A DNA stretch of 64,000 bases from an uncultured Halobacteriovorax sp. (lineage in GTDB: Bacteria > Bdellovibrionota > Bacteriovoracia > Bacteriovoracales > Bacteriovoracaceae), in NCBI GenBank assembly GCA_913061265.1, contig CAJXVS010000006.1, forward strand, positions 186,001 to 250,000. The letters run 5' to 3'. This document shows positions 17,840 to 26,752 of this stretch, in pieces. Under the pieces are notes generated by a model that was given only the letters and a program-made list of their open reading frames with translations, made no database searches and had not been told where the DNA came from. Made by a program: the position numbers and the translations under genes. Position 1 is the first letter of the stretch, and every line of letters starts with the position of its first letter.

Positions 17840-19504
17840 ATGAACAGAAGAGAGCTATTATCACTAATGCTAGGGGCTATCCACGCTTCCGCTTTTCTTC
17901 ATTTAACTTCTTGTAAGAAACAAACCTCTGCTGGGCTTCCCTACAGTACACAATACTTAGATCATTATTTTCAAATCAATCTTTTCGGCTCTCCGGCCAG
18001 GTGGACTTTTGATTTAATGCTTAATCCCTCTGGTGAAGATCATATCGATGGCAATCAGATGATTACTACTAAGTTTATAAACACTGGCGGTGCAAGTAAG
18101 CCCATCTATCAGACCACAGAATTTAAAGAAACAACCGTCCCCTACTTTTGGTCTTTGCAAGCAAAGGGTGAAGGCGGGAAGTCATTTAAGGTTAATCAAT
18201 TACTCGATAATACATTAATACTGCGTGGCTGTAATATGGAATCAGATGGTCATGAAGTTAACAATAGAAAATTGATTGCTCCCGTTTTAGGTAAAGATAG
18301 TCTGTCTTCCTTCTTGGCCCGTAAATCTTCGCGAACTATTCCTTTTCTGCACCTAGTAGGAGTCGGCCAGCCTCTTAATATTGCCCCTTCCGCTTTTTCA
18401 TCAACGAGCGGAAGTTATAGTGAGTCCATTCTTATAGAAAAGAAAAATTCTCTTAGCTTATTAAAAAGTCTTTTTGAAAAAAGTTCTAATGAACCCCTTA
18501 GCTCTCCAGTTGGAATGAGCGAACTTAATCCTTGGCAGGCCGAGTATATTGAAGACGCCTATGAAAAAGCAAAAGGCGTTCTTAATACTTCTTATGTTGC
18601 AGTAACGAGTTATTATCAAAAAGCTCTTTTGAAATATAATAAGATTATTAAAGAGAACTTTAATATGGATGTAGCAGGTCTAAATGATGTGATCGATCCT
18701 AGTTCAGAGATCCATAAAGTTATTAAAGAAAGTAAGGGCAAGTACTTAGACCCTAAAAACAGGTTTCATCTTTGGCATCTTGATAACTTTATTCTTCTAG
18801 AGGGTGTTTCAAAGTGCTTTAAAAGCGCAAAATGGGAAGGGCTTGCGGAGCAGTTTGCTCTTAATCAAACTCTTCTTCATTTTAAGATCATCTCTTCATC
18901 AATGATCATTCCAGAGAAGATCCATAATATCATCTTTACTAAAGCCTTTAATATGGATGAATGGGAAAAGGGTAAGAACCTTGAAAATTTCAAGAAGCAT
19001 AGCCAGGAAGCTGATTTTCATTTTGACTTTGATGGCCATAATTGTGGAACGGCCATGACCCTTATTGGATCCACTTATGCTTACCTAGCACTAACGGGTT
19101 GTATCGATTCATTTATAAATTTCCTAAAAACTGAAAAGATCTTTGATAAATCTCTTATTCATTTAGTCTCTGAATTTGAAAGAGAGCCTAGTAATACCTT
19201 TATTGGAAGTGAACATGGCTTTAATGGGCATACTTCAAGTTTTATCTCTGGCGCTATTAAAGAATTCACCGTCCTTGGAAATATCTACAAGAAAGCCCCC
19301 TCCACTATGTTTCCAGATAGTGGAACTTGGGGAGCAGGCGCTCCCTTAAAGTCTTTAGACAATAGGACCATGGCCTATGGAAATATTGCCGCTAGTATTT
19401 CAAAAGTAATGGGAATTCCTAATGTGGCCATCAATAATCAGCCCCTCTTTGAATTGAAAGATGGAGTCATCACTCCTCTTATCGATGAATGCGAGTTGAT
19501 ATGA
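17840..19504 (+). CDS. DUF1501-like secreted lipoprotein (alkaline-phosphatase-fold-like)
   Basis: 554 residues. The N-terminus MNRRELLSLMLGA has a twin-arginine pair and ends in LTSC, so it is probably a Tat- or Sec-exported lipoprotein. The body has features of DUF1501-type proteins: an early LFGSPARWTFDL segment, a late EFEREP segment, and EHGFNGHTSSF, which resembles the metal-binding histidine region. Such proteins are typically paired with cytochrome-like partners carrying DUF1585/1588-type domains, and exactly that kind of gene lies two genes downstream. The reaction is unknown for the family. The stop overlaps the next start by four bases (ATGA). Family assignment rests on motif resemblance only. 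Confidence 0.5.
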   Translation: MNRRELLSLMLGAIHASAFLHLTSCKKQTSAGLPYSTQYLDHYFQINLFGSPARWTFDLMLNPSGEDHIDGNQMITTKFINTGGASKPIYQTTEFKETTVPYFWSLQAKGEGGKSFKVNQLLDNTLILRGCNMESDGHEVNNRKLIAPVLGKDSLSSFLARKSSRTIPFLHLVGVGQPLNIAPSAFSSTSGSYSESILIEKKNSLSLLKSLFEKSSNEPLSSPVGMSELNPWQAEYIEDAYEKAKGVLNTSYVAVTSYYQKALLKYNKIIKENFNMDVAGLNDVIDPSSEIHKVIKESKGKYLDPKNRFHLWHLDNFILLEGVSKCFKSAKWEGLAEQFALNQTLLHFKIISSSMIIPEKIHNIIFTKAFNMDEWEKGKNLENFKKHSQEADFHFDFDGHNCGTAMTLIGSTYAYLALTGCIDSFINFLKTEKIFDKSLIHLVSEFEREPSNTFIGSEHGFNGHTSSFISGAIKEFTVLGNIYKKAPSTMFPDSGTWGAGAPLKSLDNRTMAYGNIAASISKVMGIPNVAINNQPLFELKDGVITPLIDECELI

Positions 19505-20010
19505 AGCTCTTGATCCTCTTGATGCTCTTTAGCTCAGCCGCCCACGCTCAAAGAATGGGTAATAAGTATTTTATCTACAATAAGCTTCATAGAGTCTTTG
19601 GAGGCGAGGCCAAGGCGCTTCTCATCACAGAAGTCATGAAGAACAGCACCCTTTTTAGTGGTACCTGTGACACCTATAGATCTTACGTAACTAAAGGATC
19701 AAAAGTAGATGAAGAGCATACCTGCTTTCGTAATAATAGTGATTCTTATAATCAATACTGGGGAAAGCTAACCCCTAGAAGAATCTTAGTCATGACTAAG
19801 GTGTGCACATCTCTTGCGAATAATAAGAAAACCTTAAGTTACTTTAAAAAGACTTATGACTTAAAAAAAGCTGATGAGCTTATCTCGGCTTTTGTTGGGC
19901 ATACAGGTATTCACAATCTAGAAAAATTAAAGAAAGAACTCCTTAAGATAAAAGATGATAAACAAAGGCTTATAAGAACATGTTCATCCCCTTTTTGGCA
20001 GTATATTTAG
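19501..20010 (+). CDS. Small secreted protein in the DUF1501-like/cytochrome cassette
   Basis: About 169 residues from the ATG at 19501, which overlaps the preceding stop as ATGA. Starting further upstream would place the signal peptide (LLILLMLFSSAAHA) inside the protein. The mature part is basic and helical with four cysteines (GTCDTYRSYV, HTCFRNN, KVCTSLANN, RTCSS). No heme motif or known family is seen. Its last 31 bases overlap the start of the cytochrome-like gene, so all three genes are translationally coupled. I infer a subunit or accessory factor of the cassette. Confidence 0.62.
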   Translation: MKLLILLMLFSSAAHAQRMGNKYFIYNKLHRVFGGEAKALLITEVMKNSTLFSGTCDTYRSYVTKGSKVDEEHTCFRNNSDSYNQYWGKLTPRRILVMTKVCTSLANNKKTLSYFKKTYDLKKADELISAFVGHTGIHNLEKLKKELLKIKDDKQRLIRTCSSPFWQYI

Positions 20011-21512
20011 GACTGACGGCCTTTAATAGCGCCCATGCAGACTTTAAGATCATTGAGCAAAAATGTTCTCAATGCCATGTTGCCTTTTCTTCAGAAGAGA
20101 AATTTAACGATTCACATTATTTTAAAACAAAAAGAGGTAGGAACTATTTTATTAAATCCCTCAATTGGATGCCACCTCTTAATCACTTAGGTAATGAAGA
20201 GAAAGTTGAAATCACTCACTGGCTTGAAAAAAAAGTGAAAAATAAAACAGAGAAAGTACGCCGCCCCTTAACACCAACAGAGATCGCACAGAGGTGCATT
20301 AATATCTTCACTAATGCTAGTGATCTCTTAGAAATGAAAATAACCAGCGAAGAAAAAGCAATTGAATCGTGCAACAAATATATTAAGTTAAAGCGCTCTA
20401 AAAAAGAAGTTCTCACTAACCTCTTCACTTTTTTTGAATCAAAGCAAACTGCTATAAACCTCTCTTTTAACAATCAAGACTGGGGATCTATTGAGCTTTA
20501 CGACAAATCTCAATACTCCATGGGCCTGATCTACACACTTATAAAGAACTTATCTATTGAAGAGATCTTCAAGAAAGACTCTACCTTCGAGAGTACTAGG
20601 CTAAACAGCGGTCCTCCTGAATATTTGATTACAACTCAAGGTGAAGACTTAAAATATTCACATAAGAATATTCGTTGGTTCTCTGGGGAGCATGAAGATA
20701 AGAAAAAGAAACTAGCGAAGATAAAGTTTGTTAACCGCGGAAAACTAACGGGAGTCCTTAAGAAGACTAAGTTTGATAAGATAAAAGTAGGCTGTTACGG
20801 AACTTCTATCGCTAAATGCGAAGCGGTTGATCAAGACTTTGAAAGAAGCCTTGGAGCTGGAGTCTTAGGCTCTATTCCTTACTTTATAGGTAAAAAGAAT
20901 ATCCCACTAGGATTACTCCCTGATGGTGAGTCAAGGGCCTACCGCCGCTGGAGCTCTTCGGTTTTAAAAGATTTTCTTTGTAGAGACCTTCCCGTTGCTC
21001 CCGTAAAAATAACCGATGATTATTTAGATAAGTCTTCAAAGATCAACTTCAATAAGACTTCTTCGTGCATGAACTGCCACGCCACTATGGATAACCTGGC
21101 TCTAGTCGTTGATAATTATAAGTTCGTTCAAAATAATATGTTCTCTCCAGGCCTTGATCTCACTGATGAAGAAGATTTAAGCGAAGAGGTTCTTATTCAG
21201 TTTATGTATCCTGTTAAGGCCAAGAAGCACGAATCAGAGGCCATGCTTGTCTATAAGAGTAAGACCACTAATAAGATCTACAATAGAGACATAGACTCGC
21301 TAGAGGACTTTGCTGGCTTTTTAACTAAAGAAAATGACTTCTATTACTGCCAGGCAAGCAAGGTTGTTGAGTTCATAACAGGAAGGCAATTAGGTTTGGT
21401 TCAACTTCAAAATAGCGAGTTCAATGATATTATCTTAAAATTTACAAAACATAAAAAATTACAAACTCTAATGTCTGATCTTATCAAGACTAAGTCCTTT
21501 AAAACTCTATAG
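19980..21512 (+). CDS. c-type cytochrome-like secreted protein with two heme-binding motifs
   Basis: 510 residues with a signal peptide (FLAVYLGLTAFNSAHA). Two CXXCH motifs are present: CSQCH near residue 29 and CMNCH near residue 366. The second sits in SCMNCHATMDN, which resembles the DUF1588 region. The C-terminus (YYCQASKVVEFITGRQLG, then a helical end SDLIKTKSF) resembles DUF1585. Proteins of this type are found next to DUF1501/DUF1552 partners, mostly in Planctomycetes and in delta-like bacteria. The location should be periplasmic, with covalently bound heme. It overlaps the previous gene by 31 bases. The electron-transfer role is inferred; no partner oxidase lies nearby. Confidence 0.65.
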   Translation: MFIPFLAVYLGLTAFNSAHADFKIIEQKCSQCHVAFSSEEKFNDSHYFKTKRGRNYFIKSLNWMPPLNHLGNEEKVEITHWLEKKVKNKTEKVRRPLTPTEIAQRCINIFTNASDLLEMKITSEEKAIESCNKYIKLKRSKKEVLTNLFTFFESKQTAINLSFNNQDWGSIELYDKSQYSMGLIYTLIKNLSIEEIFKKDSTFESTRLNSGPPEYLITTQGEDLKYSHKNIRWFSGEHEDKKKKLAKIKFVNRGKLTGVLKKTKFDKIKVGCYGTSIAKCEAVDQDFERSLGAGVLGSIPYFIGKKNIPLGLLPDGESRAYRRWSSSVLKDFLCRDLPVAPVKITDDYLDKSSKINFNKTSSCMNCHATMDNLALVVDNYKFVQNNMFSPGLDLTDEEDLSEEVLIQFMYPVKAKKHESEAMLVYKSKTTNKIYNRDIDSLEDFAGFLTKENDFYYCQASKVVEFITGRQLGLVQLQNSEFNDIILKFTKHKKLQTLMSDLIKTKSFKTL

Positions 21513-21551
21513 GGAGTATTCTTAGAAAAGAACCTCCCTCCTAATAAGAGA

Positions 21552-22271
21552 CTATCTTCGTTTTCCCATTAGTCTTAAGATAAAGAGAAACAAGTTTATA
21601 AAATCAAGATAAAGAGTAAGCGCTCCCATGATTTGAAACTTGGTGGCCCCATCACTTCCCTCTGGGTGAAGAGAAGAGTATGACTTTATCTTTTGAGTAT
21701 CGTATGCCGTCAGCCCGGCAAAGATTAGAATCCCGCCCATTGAATAGATCATCCCCATCTGACCGCCGCGAAGGCTTGGAATAAAGAAGGAAATTAAACT
21801 AAAGATAATCAATCCCCAAAGACCCATATGACAAAAGGTCCCCACAGGACCTAAGTCTCTTTTAGTCACTAGGCCAAAAAAGGAAAGCCCAGCAAATGAA
21901 CAAGCCGCCGCTATAAAAGCATTTTGAATGCTGGCTCCCGTGTAGATCATCGAGAAGATTGAAAATGTTATGCCATTTAAAGAGGCATACGCTAAAAAAG
22001 AAGTCACTGCTGCCGTAGCTGACATCTTTTGAATCCTAGCCGATAAATAAATAACTAGGCCAAACTGAGCAATAATAAGACCATAAAAAAGAATCTTATT
22101 TGAAAGAATGGTCATCACAAGCTGCTGATCTAAAGAGATCATATAAGCGATAAACCCAGTAAGGGCCACACCCATTGTCATCCATCTATAAACCGAAGAC
22201 ATAAAACGCGCCTTCGACTCAGCTGAGTGAGTATGTTCTCCGTGAATAATACCTTTATTGCCAAGCTCCAT
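21552..22271 (-). CDS. Bax inhibitor-1 / YccA-family membrane protein
   Basis: 239 residues with seven predicted membrane segments and a short polar N-terminus (HGEHTHSAESKARFMSSVYR). The BI-1 signature YDTQKIK is present near residue 190, in the loop after the sixth segment, where family members carry the di-aspartyl pH sensor. Bacterial relatives (YbhL, YccA, BsYetJ) are inner-membrane proteins; BsYetJ leaks Ca2+ and YccA restrains the FtsH protease. The ribosome site is AAGGAAGG. The gene is convergent with the cytochrome-like gene and separated from it by about 40 bases with a weak hairpin. Family assignment is firm, precise role open. Confidence 0.85.
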   Translation of the reverse strand: MELGNKGIIHGEHTHSAESKARFMSSVYRWMTMGVALTGFIAYMISLDQQLVMTILSNKILFYGLIIAQFGLVIYLSARIQKMSATAAVTSFLAYASLNGITFSIFSMIYTGASIQNAFIAAACSFAGLSFFGLVTKRDLGPVGTFCHMGLWGLIIFSLISFFIPSLRGGQMGMIYSMGGILIFAGLTAYDTQKIKSYSSLHPEGSDGATKFQIMGALTLYLDFINLFLFILRLMGKRR

Positions 22272-22331
22272 GATTCCTTCCTTTTTGAGATATTTAAATT
22301 ATAGAGGAGTTTTTATCAATCGAGTATAAAA

Positions 22332-22844
22332 TTACTCCTTAGTAACGACCTCGAGGATAGACATGGCCTCAGCGATCTCTTTTTTCTCCATCTTACCAAA
22401 GAAGAAATAGCGAACCTTGCCCGCCTTATCAAAGACCACAATATCGCTATCATCATCTTTAAGCTTCCAGTTCTTTACAATAAACTTATCAAAATCTTTA
22501 AGGTAGAGAGTGTCTTTATACTTCTTCTGTTTTTCTTTCAAAGCATTCTCAATGGCAAAGTTTGGCAGCCAAGTAGCGTCTAAGTTAATAATGGCCACAG
22601 ACTTTAGATTCTTAAAATCGCGTTTCTTTAAGGCTTCAGAAAAAGGGTTATTAATATCCTTTCGATCAGGGTCCACATAAAAAAGAACTGTCGGCGCTCC
22701 TAGCATCTCTTTAGAAGACCAAGACTTTCCATCTAAGCGTCCCCCTTCCTTTCCTTGCAAAGTGATTTCTTTAAGGGGCTCTCCAAGAGGAAGACCAGCG
22801 TAGAGTGATGTTGAGACAAGAAGAAGAAAAAGATACTTAAACAT
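22332..22844 (-). CDS. YtfJ-like periplasmic thioredoxin-fold protein
   Basis: 170 residues with a signal peptide (FKYLFLLLVSTSLYA) and an AGGAG ribosome site. The domain follows the YtfJ family: an early W-S segment (DGKSWSSKEMLG), a strand APTVLFYVDPDRKD, an AIINLDATW segment matching the family's IIN-DDA motif, then IVVFDKAGKVRYFFFGKM near the end. No CXXC is present, as in other YtfJ proteins, so this is a thioredoxin fold without a redox pair. Function of the family is unknown. It lies about 60 bases downstream of nothing obvious and is probably a single gene. Confidence 0.7.
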   Translation of the reverse strand: MFKYLFLLLVSTSLYAGLPLGEPLKEITLQGKEGGRLDGKSWSSKEMLGAPTVLFYVDPDRKDINNPFSEALKKRDFKNLKSVAIINLDATWLPNFAIENALKEKQKKYKDTLYLKDFDKFIVKNWKLKDDDSDIVVFDKAGKVRYFFFGKMEKKEIAEAMSILEVVTKE

Positions 22845-22912
22845 AAAAGCTCCTAAAGAGTATGGATAGGGAAATTATAAGGCAAAATTTTAAGTGAGAC
22901 TACGAAAGAGAA

Positions 22913-22948
22913 GCAAAAAAGCCCCTCAAAGAAAACTTCAAGGGGCTC
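22913..22948 (-). terminator. Intrinsic terminator, minus strand
   Basis: On the minus strand AGCCCCTTGAAG, loop, then a CTTTGAGGGGCT arm followed by TTTTTTGC. It closes the transcript of the secreted protein at 23018-23572. Between stop and hairpin lies another perfect eight-base stem (GAAAGCAA/TTGCTTTC, about 22960-22980). Confidence 0.8.
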
Positions 22949-23017
22949 ATTTGTGGGGTGAAAGCAATTTCTTGCTTTCCAAGGCCTCGGGGATGCAATC
23001 CTCAGCCTATATGGGAT

Positions 23018-23572
23018 CTATCTTTTAAAGAATCTTCTGATCTTTTCCTTGAGAGTCTCGTCGCTCTCTTCGGTTTGCTCTTCTTGTTCTGGTTGCTCTG
23101 CTACATCGTTAGCCGCCGTTACTTCAGCGTCTGGGTCTAGAACAGTTGAACAGGCCGGGTAACTTTTAATGTTCTTAATAATGGCCTTGATACATTTATT
23201 TGAAACTGTTTTATAAGAGCCACTTTTATCAATAATAGTAGCGAGTAACATGTCTGAATCAAGTTCTCTAAGAGTTGGTCTTAAACTCATGACTGTTTTA
23301 CAGCGACCCTTCCCTTCACTAACAGTTGTTTTCATATCCACTTTGATGGCCATCACATTATCAACTTCTTCTTCGGCTGCCTTCATGGTGATGATCTTGT
23401 AACCCTTCTTTGATAAGTAATCATCCGCGGCTTGAGTGACGATTTGATTAAGCCCGTCGTTAGCATAAGTTGGATGAACGGCAAGTTTACAAGTTCCATG
23501 AACGAGGCGCACATCAGAGGCCATGACTTGGGCTGATAACGCAAAAAGGCATACAAGAAAAAGGCTTTTCAT
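23018..23572 (-). CDS. Secreted protein with acidic tail, unknown function
   Basis: 184 residues with a signal peptide (LFLVCLFALSAQVMA) and an AAGGAG ribosome site. The mature part has an alpha/beta pattern (GYKIITMKAAEEEVDNVMAI) with four cysteines. A short low-complexity acidic stretch follows (EQPEQEEQTEESDE), and the protein ends in a basic helix (LKEKIRRFFKR). No catalytic motif and no family recognised. The acidic-then-basic tail suggests a flexible tether or protein-binding end. A large near-palindrome lies upstream at 23651-23689 and a good terminator follows. Confidence 0.6.
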   Translation of the reverse strand: MKSLFLVCLFALSAQVMASDVRLVHGTCKLAVHPTYANDGLNQIVTQAADDYLSKKGYKIITMKAAEEEVDNVMAIKVDMKTTVSEGKGRCKTVMSLRPTLRELDSDMLLATIIDKSGSYKTVSNKCIKAIIKNIKSYPACSTVLDPDAEVTAANDVAEQPEQEEQTEESDETLKEKIRRFFKR

Positions 23573-23650
23573 TAAGTGGACTCCTTGAGAGTGATTGAAT
23601 GTTGAATAATTTCAGTCCGTTGGACCTGAGTTGTGAAACTTATACACTGC

Positions 23651-23689
23651 GTTGTAAAAATTTTAAAGGGCCCTTGTAAATTCTACAAC
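23651..23689. promoter_or_regulatory. 39-base near-palindrome upstream of the secreted protein
   Basis: The sequence runs from GTTGTA (23651-23656) to TACAAC (23684-23689), centred on GGGCCC at 23668-23673, with most positions in between also complementary. It starts 79 bases before the ATG at 23572 on the minus strand. It could be an operator, or a hairpin ending the upstream phospholipase D transcript. No long T tract follows. Confidence 0.35.
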
Positions 23690-23782
23690 CCCCCCTTAAA
23701 CAACAGCTTAGGGCGGGCTAATGAATTCAAGGTATTAGACTGCTTTTTAAATTATACTTATGTTAAATAGTTTTATCATAAC

Positions 23783-25297
23783 TTACATAAATGGCTCAAA
23801 GATCCTGGCTGGTATCGTCCAGTTCTTCATTTTCCTAATGGCTTCCGCATCAGCGCCGCCATAAACATCAGCGGAAAAGCCTTTTCCATCAAGGGCGCGC
23901 ATCTCGCCTGTGATCTCAAAGGCATTCTTCATTCTTTCATCAATATTGTTTTTTAAGTCCATGACTAATTCTTTATTTCCGTCACAGAAGATCGCCATTT
24001 CATTATTATAATAATCAGATCTATTATCTATATTATAAGTACCAATCATTAGTGAGTCTTCATCAAAGACCATAGTCTTAGCGTGTACTCCCCATCGTTT
24101 CTTCTTAATCTTATCTCTTATGACTAAGTTATTATCTAAATATTCTGCATTATAAACATAGGGCTTAAGGCCAATCTTTTCCCAACCAAAGACTTGGTCG
24201 TAAAATAATGAGGATACATAAAAAGCATCCGTTGAATTTAAACTATTGGTTAAGGCCTTAACCTCTCTGTCTGTATCTAGAAGTTTCTTAAGAGCATCTC
24301 CCATTGGCTGATTGAGGATCCAATAAGGTGACTCTATAAAGAGCTTTTCCTTAACGGCGTCTATCCTCTTGTAGATGACTTTTCTTAAGACTCTGTAACT
24401 ATCGTAGTCTTTAAAAAGAGACACTGCTGCTCTTCCACCTGGTTTATCACTAGCAAAAGTCATCTTAGGACAATCGTAGGTTTTGAACTTCTCTAGAGTT
24501 TTCATCCCTATTTTCATAATTTGCGGGGAGGTAAACCTTACTTCGTCTGTAACTTTAAAGAAGTCGATAGCCTCTTTTTTCATTCTTTTATGAATCTCTA
24601 AGCGACCTGTATTTCTTCTTCTTTGAGATCTAACTAATGGCGAGAATTCTTCAACAACTGGATCAACACTTTGTTTGACTATTCTTTTATGATCCCAATA
24701 GGCAGCAAAGCTATCACGCATTGTTTTGGCCATAGGCCCTTTTACCCAAATATCTCTATCCAAGAAATTATACTCTTCGTCTAAGTCAAAGTAATCGTCC
24801 CCTATATTTCGCCCGCCAGTAATAGCCTCTTTAGAATCTATAGCGATAAGCTTTCTATGATCTCTAAACTGAGCTGTTAAAGGATCAAGCGCTCTATTAT
24901 GATAGGCCACTTCTATTCCATACTTTGATAAAATCTCTGCATAGTACTCGTTAACCTCAAAGATTGTGATTGATTTATCTAAGATGATTCTAATCTTAAA
25001 AGGCTGACCGGCTCTTCTCATTTGAGAGCCCTTTCTCATAAGTTCTAATAAAAGGATCTTTCCAGCTAAGTCCTTCTCCCAAATAAAGTACTCCATCACA
25101 ATTTCATGCTCAGCTCTTCTAATCATATCAATTCGAAGGGCCAGGGCCGCAAGGCCATTATGAAGAAGCTTTACCTTATTAACCTTGCCATCAACGGCCG
25201 TTTCGTGGACGTCATAAAAAGGATAAGGACCATCAGCATGAACCGCTGAGATACTAAGGAGTATTACCAATAGAAGATATTTAATTTTATTCATCAT
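23783..25297 (-). CDS. Phospholipase D / cardiolipin synthase-like secreted protein
   Basis: 504 residues with a signal peptide (LLLVILLSISAVHA). Two HKD motifs mark the phospholipase D superfamily: FRDHRKLIAIDS with GGRNIGD near residue 150, and VHAKTMVFDE with GTYNIDNRSD near residue 405. The spacing and GGRNIGDDYF match cardiolipin synthases of the ClsC (YmdC) type, which join phosphatidylglycerol with another phospholipid. The signal peptide would place the enzyme in the periplasm or beyond, so lipid remodelling or attack on foreign membranes are both possible. The start has two ATGs in a row and no good ribosome site. Confidence 0.82.
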   Translation of the reverse strand: MMNKIKYLLLVILLSISAVHADGPYPFYDVHETAVDGKVNKVKLLHNGLAALALRIDMIRRAEHEIVMEYFIWEKDLAGKILLLELMRKGSQMRRAGQPFKIRIILDKSITIFEVNEYYAEILSKYGIEVAYHNRALDPLTAQFRDHRKLIAIDSKEAITGGRNIGDDYFDLDEEYNFLDRDIWVKGPMAKTMRDSFAAYWDHKRIVKQSVDPVVEEFSPLVRSQRRRNTGRLEIHKRMKKEAIDFFKVTDEVRFTSPQIMKIGMKTLEKFKTYDCPKMTFASDKPGGRAAVSLFKDYDSYRVLRKVIYKRIDAVKEKLFIESPYWILNQPMGDALKKLLDTDREVKALTNSLNSTDAFYVSSLFYDQVFGWEKIGLKPYVYNAEYLDNNLVIRDKIKKKRWGVHAKTMVFDEDSLMIGTYNIDNRSDYYNNEMAIFCDGNKELVMDLKNNIDERMKNAFEITGEMRALDGKGFSADVYGGADAEAIRKMKNWTIPARIFEPFM

Positions 25298-25482
25298 GGT
25301 TTAAAATTGCAAAGGATGTGCCATTAAAGTCTTAAAATTACAAGCACTTAGAAGACTTAAACTGTCTAAAGAATAGACACCTGGAAGGGTTTAAACAGTT
25401 GATAAGTATTACAAGCAACATTGCGCATTGCGGCAAAACTGATATAAACCCTGCATAAATTAAACTTAAAAGGACCACTTCC

Positions 25483-26745
25483 ATGATCAAAATCCTACAC
25501 AAGCTCGCCTTGCTCACCATTATACTCAACCTTGTTGGCTGTAATTTTATGAAGACTAAGCATCTAGACTCTCCTTTTAAGTCTGTTCTTAGAACTCTAG
25601 AGCATGACCTTGAAGAGAGAGGAAGCTCATTAGATGAAAAGAGATTAGAGCGCGGGCAACGTATTGATTCACTTCGAAAGGCCATCACGCATAAACTAAA
25701 TGATAGACCTGACCTAACAGGACAGATGAGCAATGAAGTAGAACAGACACAAAACTTTGTGCAATCAAATCAGTTCATACTCGAGTCTTGGCTTAAAGAA
25801 GTCAGGGCCCTTCAAGAAGAGATCATCAGCTTAGTTCAAGAGCTCGGAAGAGAGAACTTTAAGTTTAATTCAAATGGAACTCTTGTTAACTCTAAAGAAG
25901 ATATAGCAAAGAACCAGACTCTTATCTACTTTGCTCTACAATACCTTAGAGAATTTAATAAGAAACAACTTCAAATTATCCTTCCTTTAACTCTAGGATC
26001 AATGAAGAAAGAATTTGATAAGAGCGAGTCTATCGTCAACTTTAGAACAGAGATCCTAGATTTACATTTAACGATGGTAGGAGCAATTCAAGTGGCTGAT
26101 AAAGATATTGAAAGAACTCTTATCACCCTTACATCTTTAAAGAAAACAGGTGCCGTAGAAAAAAGAATCTCTAAAGCCATTAAGAAGTCTCTTAAGGCGA
26201 TCAAAAAGAAAGAACAAAAACACACTAAGGGTCTTTTTCATACAACTGAAATTTTAGACTCTGAAGAAAAAGAGAGCTTTGAGAAGATCAAGGCTGACTA
26301 TAATAAAAAGATAGCTGGAATGAGTTTTCTTTTTGACCCAGCTAACCCTGATTCAATCATCTCTAAGATCTTAGTCACGATTAGTAATCTTACTTGGGGA
26401 TTAGTAAACACTGTTATCGGTGCTGGCGTTGTTTTAGCCGCAGCGATCATCTCACCTTTTACCAAGTACGTAGATTTTCCAACGATAAGAGTCTCGGCCT
26501 CTGGGCAACAAATCTATGTCGATGTCTCTGGACTAACGCCGGTTGCAGGAAAGATGAGCCTTGGCATCTTTGAACTAGATAATCATGGAGGTTTCTTATT
26601 CGCCTCAGGACATGAAGGTGGCCATGCTAAACAATCAGCTCTTCTAGGTCCACTTTACCTTCCAGTCGTTATCTTTAGTTATATCATTCAAGGTCACTCA
26701 GGATCTTTTATGGAAGACTGGGCCGACTCTTGGGCCGTGGATTAA
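25483..26745 (+). CDS. Lipoprotein with C-terminal HExxH zinc-protease-like motif
   Basis: 420 residues with a lipobox (LNLVGC, residues about 15-20). Residues 30-280 are largely helical and coiled-coil-like with many charged residues. A hydrophobic segment (LVNTVIGAGVVLAAAIISPF) precedes the end. The C-terminal 60 residues carry HEGGH at 377-381 in GHEGGHAKQSALLGPLYLPV. This G-H-x-x-Q-S-x-L-G-P-L-Y-L pattern is found near the end of several secreted proteins of uncertain activity. HExxH suggests zinc binding, but the motif lies so close to the C-terminus that a third ligand must come from the last 40 residues (MEDWADSW). The next gene, eight bases on, also has HExxH. Confidence 0.6.
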   Translation: MIKILHKLALLTIILNLVGCNFMKTKHLDSPFKSVLRTLEHDLEERGSSLDEKRLERGQRIDSLRKAITHKLNDRPDLTGQMSNEVEQTQNFVQSNQFILESWLKEVRALQEEIISLVQELGRENFKFNSNGTLVNSKEDIAKNQTLIYFALQYLREFNKKQLQIILPLTLGSMKKEFDKSESIVNFRTEILDLHLTMVGAIQVADKDIERTLITLTSLKKTGAVEKRISKAIKKSLKAIKKKEQKHTKGLFHTTEILDSEEKESFEKIKADYNKKIAGMSFLFDPANPDSIISKILVTISNLTWGLVNTVIGAGVVLAAAIISPFTKYVDFPTIRVSASGQQIYVDVSGLTPVAGKMSLGIFELDNHGGFLFASGHEGGHAKQSALLGPLYLPVVIFSYIIQGHSGSFMEDWADSWAVD

Positions 26746-26752
26746 GAAGAAA

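Noticed and set aside
25338..25733. 131-residue minus-strand open frame
   Set aside because: Mostly antisense to the lipoprotein gene at 25483, which has a clear lipobox; composition looks like a shadow frame.
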